Origin: Microbacterium sp. UFMG61
GTDB taxonomy: Bacteria > Actinomycetota > Actinomycetes > Actinomycetales > Microbacteriaceae
Length of the DNA: 64,000 bases
Assembly: GCF_015354505.1 (NCBI RefSeq)
Contig: NZ_JACAFP010000001.1
Span: forward strand, 90,117 to 154,116
Reading direction: 5' to 3'
Shown: piece after piece, positions 58,391 to 64,000 of the stretch
How the letters are laid out: the number at the start of each line of letters is the position of its first letter
Numbering within the stretch: position 1 is the first letter of the stretch
The notes under the pieces: generated by a model
Told to the model about the DNA's origin: nothing
Database searches by the model: none
Seen by the model: only the letters and a program-made list of their open reading frames with translations
Program-made: the position numbers and the translations under genes

Positions 58391-58951
58391 TCACTCCGCT
58401 CGGGCGGATGCGTGGGCCTTGGCGTACGCGACGATGCTCTGCGCGTAGTGCGGCGTCTCGAGCTCGCAGTGACGACCCGAGGCCTCCTGGCGGGCGGCGG
58501 CGGCTTCCTCGAACGTCTGCCCGCTGGCCGTGATGAACTCCAGGAACTCCTCCGTGGGGTGCGACGTGACGGTGTTCACGTAGCGCAGCTGGTCGCCCTC
58601 GAGCTGCTCCATGCCGAGCTCCCAGATCACCTGGGTGGTGGTCCAGCCGGCGGGGGAGAGCACGTCAGAGATGGAGACCATCTTGCAGTAGTGCTTGCTG
58701 GCGACCTCGTAGCGGTAGTTCTGGATGACGAGGCCCGCACCGATGACCTCGACGTTGATCGACATGGGCGTGCCGTCGTCGTCGACCGTGTAGCCGGCGG
58801 CCTTGTGGTCGCCGGGCGCACAGCGCTGGTACTCGTGGGTGGGGAGGTTCTTCAGCCACGCTTCGATGTCGATGTCATCGAAGTTGCCGGTGACGTCAGA
58901 CGTGACCACGGCGTGCGAGAGCACGAGGTCGGGGCGAGGGGTTGCAGCCAT
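58391..58951 (-). CDS. Unrecognised 186-residue protein
   Basis: The soluble product has no signal peptide or membrane segment. It has a middle part with mixed alpha/beta character (MSINVEVIGAGLVIQNYRYEV), HYCKMVSISDVLSPAG, and a helical C-terminal half (FLEFITASGQTFEEAAAARQEA). Two cysteines and several histidines (GDHKAAG, SKHYCKM, GRHCELE, ETPHYAQ) could bind metal, which is notable next to the histidine-rich peptide. ATG at 58951 follows AAGGAG. It leads the minus-strand operon and is divergent from the LuxR gene. No family assigned. Confidence 0.75.
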   Translation of the reverse strand: MAATPRPDLVLSHAVVTSDVTGNFDDIDIEAWLKNLPTHEYQRCAPGDHKAAGYTVDDDGTPMSINVEVIGAGLVIQNYRYEVASKHYCKMVSISDVLSPAGWTTTQVIWELGMEQLEGDQLRYVNTVTSHPTEEFLEFITASGQTFEEAAAARQEASGRHCELETPHYAQSIVAYAKAHASARAE

Positions 58952-59120
58952 GAGTGGCTCCTTCGTTTCATGCCGGTGTCCGGCGGGAGAGTGGATTGGC
59001 ACGAGCCGCCGATCCGGCGTTCGCAGATGCGACGCTATGCGGCGGTTTCAGGGCGTACATCCCCCGGGCCCCACCGGCACATCGCATGTTCTATTCGCGC
59101 ACCCTCTGGCCGAAGCGCGT

Positions 59121-59138
59121 TGCGACGATTGGCGAAAT
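59121..59138 (+). promoter_or_regulatory. Shared 18-bp motif, copy 3
   Basis: TGCGACGATTGGCGAAAT lies 44 bases upstream of the LuxR gene start, in the divergent region shared with the gene at 58951. TATCGT (59171-59176) lies six bases before the GTG at 59183, a -10 for a leaderless mRNA with the same geometry as before the esterase gene at 47344. Confidence 0.6.
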
Positions 59139-59182
59139 TCGCTTCGTCTCGTGTTCAGCCGTTGCGCGAGTATCGTGAGTGC

Positions 59183-62041
59183 GTGCCCCCCTCCCGCAAG
59201 CCATATCGCGCCAGCAACCGCGACGCGCTGGCGGGGAGCGCAGCCGACCTCTACCTGGTTCCCGTTCGCGGTCGAAAATCAGAGGTGCACGCGATTGAGC
59301 GGGGGTTCGACCTTGCGTTCACCGGGCAGAACGCTGTCACGGTTTTCTCCGGCGATCCCGGAATGGGCAAAACCCGTCTGCTGCAGCATGCTTTGCAACT
59401 TGCGCACGGACGAGCATGGTCGACGCTGGTCGTGGCACCGGATTACGACTCGCAGTTGTCGCCGTTAGGTGCCCTCATCAGTGCGGTGACCGAGGCGGCC
59501 CCACCCCTGCTGAGCGCTGACGAGCTGCACGCGACCATTCAGGGAACTTCGCCGCAATACTGGATCACGCGCGTCCTCGGCGACACACTGGAATCCGCCA
59601 GTTCCCGGGCCGGGGTGCTCGTCGTCGTCGACGACCTGCAGTGGTTGGACTCAGGGTCGCTCTCGGTCCTCACCGCTCTGCTGCGAACCCTTGAGGGCCT
59701 CCCCGTTTACTGGGTCTTTGCCACACGCAGCGGAGCGTACGGCCCCGAACATCGACGGTTCCTCGTCAATCTTCGAGAGTTCGCCTCTGTCATCGATCTC
59801 TTTTCGCTTGACGTGGATGCTGTCGATGCGATGGCCCGCGACATTCTCGGCGCCGCCCCCGGACCGAAGGTCGAGGCCGCAATACGCAGGACCGGTGGAT
59901 CACCACTTCTGATTCTCGAGATGCTTCGCGGGATGGAAGAGGAGGGGCTTCTGCATCCGTCCCGTGGCATGGTCGATCTCGAGAAAGATGCGGTTCCTGC
60001 CCGTTACGGCGCATCGGTGCGAGAACGGATCGCGGCGCTCGACCCTGATGCCCGTCGATTCGCCCAGATCGGCAGTCTCTTCGGTCGAGAGTTCCCCCTC
60101 AGTGGCGTCTTGGATGTCATCGGCCAATCCGCCGCGCAGGCCGTCCCCGCGGTGCAACAACTCCTTGACCTCGGACTCGTCGTTGACACCGGAAGCAGCT
60201 TCGCCTTCCGTCACGACACAATCCAGGCTGCGGCATACGACAGCCTGTCTCCCACAGTGCGGCGGGCGGTCGCTCGAGAAGTCCTGCAGCATCGGTTGCG
60301 GTCCGGAGAGTCGGTGTCTTCATTGGCGTCCCCGATTTCAGCCGCGGCTGAAGCCGGAGATGACGCGTCCATTGATCTGCTTTTCACCGCGGCTACGGAA
60401 CTAGCCCCCATCGACGCACGCGGCGCGGCAGAGTTGACGGTGCGGGGGGCACAGTTGGCGCAGGGGCGGACCCACCATTCCGCGCGCGTGGTCGAGCTGC
60501 TTCCGTTGGTACTCGCCGGCGGCCTACAGGACGATGCCCATCTCATACGTGAGTCGCTCGCCCCCGGCCTCAGTGCGGACGAGCGCGCACGGGTCGGCCT
60601 CGCCTTCGCCAGGCAACTCACGGAGTCAGACTTCGGCAAGGCTATTGAGGAGACGGAAACAGCGCTGGCTCTTGGAGGGGTCTCTCAGAAGACCGTCGTG
60701 GAGTTGCTCGCGGTTCGTGCACTCAACTACGCGAACAAGGCCGACGCGGTCGGTCTGCGCGACAGCCTGGCACGCGCCCGGCAGAACGCCGATGATGAAC
60801 GCGATCTCCTCGCGGTTGCCACCGTGGACGCCACCGAGTCGGTGCTTCTGTTCAACGAGAATCGCTTCGATGATGCGCAACGGTTGCAAGAATCGGCGCT
60901 CGAGAAGCTCGAACGCGCCGGCAGATCCGCGGCGCTGTGGGTACCGGAGGGCCTGTGGATGGCCTTCATGCTGAACAGCAGAGGCGACTGCGTGGACGCT
61001 CTTCGGCTTGTTGACGACGGTCTGCGTGATGCGAGAACTGCGAAGTACGTCGTCGCCGAGGCGTTCTGGATGATGGTGCGCTCCCGAGTCCTCTACGACC
61101 TTGGTCGATTGGATCAAGCGCGCGAGCAAGCAGAGACCGTCCTCGACCTCGCTGAGCTCCTTCACCTCGGCGATTTCGCTAATGCCACAGCGGGGGTGGT
61201 GCTGCACCGGATCGCATTGGACACCGGCGATGTCGAGCTGCGGCAGAATGTTCGATCCCTCGTGGAACAACTTGCGGATGGCATGAGTCTGACCAGAACC
61301 GGCAAGTGGAGCCTGGCGCTCGAAGCGTTCGATCTCGGCGATATCGAGATGGCCTACGGGTACACGGCACTGGCCCGCGAATGCGTGAACGTGCCGATCC
61401 CCTCGATGACGAGTCCCGCAGACTTCTCCGACGATGTGTACCTGGCCTATCTGAGCAAGAAGATGGGCGACGACGCCGCCGTGGAGAAGGTCGCCCGGCA
61501 CGCGGCCAGTCGCGCGTCCCAGAATCCCGACAATGCGTACGTCTCGGCGGTGTCCTTGGCTGTGCAGGCGGTGCGCGATGGATCGTTCTCCGTTGTCATG
61601 GAAGCAGTCGCGTTGATGGAGGAGGTAGAGCGACCACTGATTCGTGCTCGGTTGCTCGAACTCGCTGGCAGCCTCGCCCCGACGGACGATGAAGCGGCGG
61701 GCTGCTACGTGCGAGGGATGCGCCTCTTCGAGGAGTTGGGTGCGGCCCGCGAAGTGAGTCGCGTGCTCCGAACGCTCCGAAACCGCGGAGTTCGGACGAG
61801 GGCGAAGTCGGTCAGCGACGGCCCGATGGGGTTGTCTTCACGCGAGTATCAGGTCGCCGAACGTATTGCAGCGGGGCTGACGACACAGAAGATCGCCGAG
61901 GATCTCATGGTGTCCCCGCATACGGTCGTCACGCACATTCGCCACATCTTCTCGAAATGGGGCGTGAACACGAGGCGCGAGGCGGCACATCGATTCCAGG
62001 AGGAATCCGCCGGCTCAGTAAGCTCCTCTCGCCCGGGTTAG
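59183..62041 (+). CDS. Large ATPase LuxR-family regulator
   Basis: A 952-residue regulator with an N-terminal STAND/AAA-type ATPase domain (Walker A GDPGMGKTRLL at 57-67, Walker B VLVVVDDLQW at 145-154), a long helical TPR-like middle part, and a C-terminal LuxR helix-turn-helix (residues about 884-938, LSSREYQVAERIAAGLTTQKIAEDLMVSPHTVVTHIRHIFSKWG). The design is that of LAL/MalT-like activators, which bind inducer and ATP, oligomerise and activate promoters. The start is GTG at 59183. The gene is visibly less GC-rich than its neighbours. The shared motif in front of it and two other gene pairs suggests it controls the block. Confidence 0.88.
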   Translation: MPPSRKPYRASNRDALAGSAADLYLVPVRGRKSEVHAIERGFDLAFTGQNAVTVFSGDPGMGKTRLLQHALQLAHGRAWSTLVVAPDYDSQLSPLGALISAVTEAAPPLLSADELHATIQGTSPQYWITRVLGDTLESASSRAGVLVVVDDLQWLDSGSLSVLTALLRTLEGLPVYWVFATRSGAYGPEHRRFLVNLREFASVIDLFSLDVDAVDAMARDILGAAPGPKVEAAIRRTGGSPLLILEMLRGMEEEGLLHPSRGMVDLEKDAVPARYGASVRERIAALDPDARRFAQIGSLFGREFPLSGVLDVIGQSAAQAVPAVQQLLDLGLVVDTGSSFAFRHDTIQAAAYDSLSPTVRRAVAREVLQHRLRSGESVSSLASPISAAAEAGDDASIDLLFTAATELAPIDARGAAELTVRGAQLAQGRTHHSARVVELLPLVLAGGLQDDAHLIRESLAPGLSADERARVGLAFARQLTESDFGKAIEETETALALGGVSQKTVVELLAVRALNYANKADAVGLRDSLARARQNADDERDLLAVATVDATESVLLFNENRFDDAQRLQESALEKLERAGRSAALWVPEGLWMAFMLNSRGDCVDALRLVDDGLRDARTAKYVVAEAFWMMVRSRVLYDLGRLDQAREQAETVLDLAELLHLGDFANATAGVVLHRIALDTGDVELRQNVRSLVEQLADGMSLTRTGKWSLALEAFDLGDIEMAYGYTALARECVNVPIPSMTSPADFSDDVYLAYLSKKMGDDAAVEKVARHAASRASQNPDNAYVSAVSLAVQAVRDGSFSVVMEAVALMEEVERPLIRARLLELAGSLAPTDDEAAGCYVRGMRLFEELGAAREVSRVLRTLRNRGVRTRAKSVSDGPMGLSSREYQVAERIAAGLTTQKIAEDLMVSPHTVVTHIRHIFSKWGVNTRREAAHRFQEESAGSVSSSRPG

Positions 62042-63288
62042 TCCGGTTCCGCCAGGTATCGGTGGATCAGAGTGACGGCCATCGCGCCCTCGCCGACGGC
62101 CGAGGCGACTCGTTTGACCGATTTCGCGCGTACGTCGCCGGCGGCGAAGATCCCAGGGACGGAGGTTTCCAGATAGAACGGTGGCCGGGCAATCGGCCAC
62201 CGCTCGAGATCGGCGGGGGCCAGGTCCACACCGGTCAGGACGAAGCCACGACTGTCGAGTCGGACATCGGTGGTCTCTGCCCACTCGGTGTTCGGGGCGC
62301 CGCCGATGCAGACGAACAGGTGGGTCGCGGGCACGCGTGCCGTTGTGCCGGCCTGGTCAAGAGTGATCTCCTGCAGGTGGTCGCCGCCGCCGACGGCGAC
62401 GACGCGGGTGTGGACGAGGATCGTGACATTCGGCTGTGCAGCGAGACGGTTGAGCAGGTAGGCCGACATGGTCGAGGAGAGCGATGCTCCGCGCACCAGG
62501 ACGGTGACGTGCGCGGCGTGGGCCGCCAGGTTCATCGCAGCCTGCCCCGCGGAGTTGGCGCCACCGACGACGTATACGTGCAACCCGATGCAGGTGGAAG
62601 CTTCGCTCGTCCCTGCGCCGTAGTAGATCCCCGCCCCTTCCCACTCGTGCTCACCATCCACGTCGAGTCGCCTCCAGCGCACACCCGTCGCCGAGAGAGC
62701 CGACCGGGCTCGGATCTCCGATCCGTCGGCGAGCACGGCGCGCACATCATGGTCCTTGAATGTGCGGGCGATGCCGTGGCGCATGAGGACAAGGTCCGTG
62801 CCGAACGAGACGGCCTGCCGGCGGGCGCGCTCTGCGAGATCTGCTCCGGAGATCCCGCCGGGAAAGCCGAGGTAGTTCTCGATGAGGCTGCTGAATCCCG
62901 CCTGACCGCCGACGGCGTCGCGTTCGACGACGGCAACGCTGAGCCCTTCGGACGCCGCGTACACGGCCGCCGAGAGTCCCGCGGGACCCGCCCCATGGAT
63001 GATGAGATCGTAGGTCGACCGCGATGGAGACTTCACCCATCCCAAGGCGGCCGCCACCCGAGCGGGCGTGGGGTGCTCGAGGAGCTGGCCGTCGGCGAAC
63101 AGCACCAGCGGAAGCTGGCGACCGGTCAGAGGAATGCCTTCCGCCGTCTGCGAGCTGGTCGGCACACTGATGGACAGGAAGGGCACCTCGCTACGTGTCA
63201 GATAGTCACGCAGGGCATACTCGTCTCGCCCGTCCACGTCGGTGATGAGTTTGAGGGGCAGCTTGCCGCCAGAGGCGATGCTCGTCAT
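62038..63288 (-). CDS. Thioredoxin-reductase-like flavoprotein without CxxC
   Basis: A 416-residue protein: residues 1-85 form a thioredoxin/glutaredoxin-like domain without a CxxC, then an FAD domain (IIHGAGPAGLSAAVYAASEG at 96-115), an NADPH domain (YVVGGANSAGQAAMNLA at 239) and the closing FAD motif PGIFAAGDVRAKSVKRVASAVGEGAMAV. In place of the redox CATC there is IYYGAGTSEA (221-230). It could act as an NAD(P)H oxidase or bind a partner, but the normal thioredoxin reduction is unlikely. It overlaps the UBP zinc-finger gene by ATGA, a pairing common in actinobacteria. Confidence 0.88.
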   Translation of the reverse strand: MTSIASGGKLPLKLITDVDGRDEYALRDYLTRSEVPFLSISVPTSSQTAEGIPLTGRQLPLVLFADGQLLEHPTPARVAAALGWVKSPSRSTYDLIIHGAGPAGLSAAVYAASEGLSVAVVERDAVGGQAGFSSLIENYLGFPGGISGADLAERARRQAVSFGTDLVLMRHGIARTFKDHDVRAVLADGSEIRARSALSATGVRWRRLDVDGEHEWEGAGIYYGAGTSEASTCIGLHVYVVGGANSAGQAAMNLAAHAAHVTVLVRGASLSSTMSAYLLNRLAAQPNVTILVHTRVVAVGGGDHLQEITLDQAGTTARVPATHLFVCIGGAPNTEWAETTDVRLDSRGFVLTGVDLAPADLERWPIARPPFYLETSVPGIFAAGDVRAKSVKRVASAVGEGAMAVTLIHRYLAEPD

Positions 63289-63644
63289 GCGTTTTCAGCG
63301 AGTTGGTCTTCCCAATCTCTCGGCACCCGGTTCGCAGGCCCGGGAGTGGGTTGAGATCGTGGGTGGCTTCGCGGAGGCGCAAGGACAGGCCCCTCGAATG
63401 CTGTCTCGGTGCCGAAGTCCCAGAACCAGTCCTCGCCTGGTTCGAAGCTCTGAATCACGCGATGGCCGCTCGTGTGAGCGTGCGTGGTGGCGTGCTTATG
63501 CAGGGAGTCGTCGCAGCATCCGATATGCCCGCACAACGCGCATCGGCGCAGGTGCAGCCACCACGACTCGATCTCCTCACAGTCCACGCACCCCGGTCCG
63601 GATGGCGGTACGTCCGTACGGATGAAGTCATTGAGGTCGCTCAT
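63285..63644 (-). CDS. UBP-type zinc-finger protein
   Basis: A 119-residue protein with a ZnF-UBP domain: GPGCVDCEEIESWWLHLRRCALCGHIGCCDDSLHKHATTHAHTSGHRVIQSFEPGEDWFW, with the classic cysteine/histidine spacing. The eukaryotic domain binds the C-terminal tail of ubiquitin; the bacterial role is unknown, but it is often coupled to the FAD-dependent reductase-like gene, as here by ATGA. ATG at 63644 follows AGGAGG. The C-terminal tail is proline- and serine-rich. Confidence 0.88.
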   Translation of the reverse strand: MSDLNDFIRTDVPPSGPGCVDCEEIESWWLHLRRCALCGHIGCCDDSLHKHATTHAHTSGHRVIQSFEPGEDWFWDFGTETAFEGPVLAPPRSHPRSQPTPGPANRVPRDWEDQLAENA

Positions 63645-63705
63645 GAGTGGTCCTCCTATCGTCGGTGTGCTGTCGGGGTCATCGTGACTGGAATCATGTC
63701 GGCAC

Positions 63706-64000
63706 TCATGCGTGTACCTGGTGCCAGGCACTGATTCTGAAGTTGTCCACGCGGAAGCTGGCGAACCCCATGACCCATTGAGGCCCGGTGGCGGGGAGCG
63801 TGAGACACAGTGCCAGTTCGGCCAGAACCACCTGGCCCGAGACCGCCAAGCTCACGAGTTCCGTGTGCCAGTCAGCGAACGTGTTCCGGATGTCGCAGAT
63901 CATCGACACGACGGCCACGCGCCCGCGAATGATCTCCCGCGCGGAGGGCTGGTAGGTGACATCCTCGGTCAGGAATGCGTGGATGTCGTGGTCGCTACCC
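63706..64000 (-). CDS. SnoaL-like/NTF2-fold protein, 5' end cut by window
   Basis: The visible 97 codons continue open to the window edge, so the true start lies beyond 64000. The sequence has DHDIHAFLTEDVTYQPSAREIIRGRVAV, then a strand-rich part DWHTELVSLAVSGQVVLAELALCLT and the ending FRVDNFRISAWHQVHA. This is the cone-shaped NTF2-like fold of SnoaL/limonene-epoxide-hydrolase relatives, which bind or isomerise small molecules. It is upstream of the zinc-finger gene on the same strand, 61 bases away, and may lead that operon. Confidence 0.78.
   Translation of the reverse strand, partial: GSDHDIHAFLTEDVTYQPSAREIIRGRVAVVSMICDIRNTFADWHTELVSLAVSGQVVLAELALCLTLPATGPQWVMGFASFRVDNFRISAWHQVHA

Noticed and set aside
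46323..64000. Integrated phage or transposon as carrier of the accessory block
   Set aside because: No integrase, transposase, tRNA or flanking direct repeat could be found.

Overview
The window reads as chromosomal DNA of a high-GC actinobacterium, most likely Microbacterium or a close relative in the Microbacteriaceae. The support is strong G/C preference at third codon positions, many GTG starts, 4-nt ATGA/GTGA gene overlaps, very frequent GGATGCC/GCATCC words, DtxR-type iron boxes, WXG100-type proteins and a GOLPH3-like protein. The genus is an inference. No rRNA, tRNA, CRISPR array, transposase or phage gene was seen. No stretch over 300 bases lacks a gene or a described element.

Left part (1-6.5 kb): a membrane-anchored hypothetical protein, a PIF1-like helicase, a palindromic repeat island, heme oxygenase with a DUF2470 partner, a beta-lactamase-fold lipoprotein that has lost its catalytic residues, and a CorA-type magnesium channel. 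From 6.6 to 20.1 kb lies a carbohydrate-use locus: ABC sugar transporter (binding protein and two permeases), a DUF624-like membrane protein, GH36 alpha-galactosidase, a GH43_24-like exo-galactanase candidate, a D-2-hydroxyacid dehydrogenase, a GH43 xylosidase/arabinofuranosidase, and a 1279-residue secreted protein with an alginate-lyase fold and several binding modules. A convergent LacI-type regulator follows. The same AACTAGTT palindrome lies upstream of the transporter operon and of lacI, so it is the probable operator. The enzyme set points to an arabinogalactan-like or uronate-containing plant polysaccharide.

Middle part (21-46 kb): aquaporin, GOLPH3-like protein, a DeoR regulator divergent from a DUF4406-like gene, a META-like lipoprotein, GH35 beta-galactosidase, a SUFU-like protein, an SDR enzyme, an isochorismatase-like hydrolase, a six-gene Asp23/AmaP envelope-stress operon followed by csbD, an alpha/beta hydrolase, and a siderophore-uptake operon (binding protein, two permeases, ATPase, siderophore-interacting reductase) behind a strong DtxR box. 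Then come a four-gene WXG100/ESX-like module, a DUF1295 protein, a long-chain acyl-CoA ligase and small genes around an SOS-box-like site.

Right part (46-64 kb): an accessory-looking block with two alpha/beta hydrolases, the operon DUF1275-fumC-thrE-DUF1275, an oxalate decarboxylase, and the operon unknown protein-histidine-rich peptide-quinone oxidoreductase-MFS-lipocalin-FUSC. It also holds a 952-residue ATPase/LuxR regulator, a thioredoxin-reductase-like protein without redox cysteines, a UBP zinc-finger protein and a SnoaL-like partial gene. A near-identical 18-bp motif (TGCGACGANNGNCGAA) sits in three divergent intergenic regions of this block, including the one in front of the LuxR gene. 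I infer a single regulon, perhaps for organic-acid or xenobiotic stress. This is the best candidate for an undescribed system in the window.
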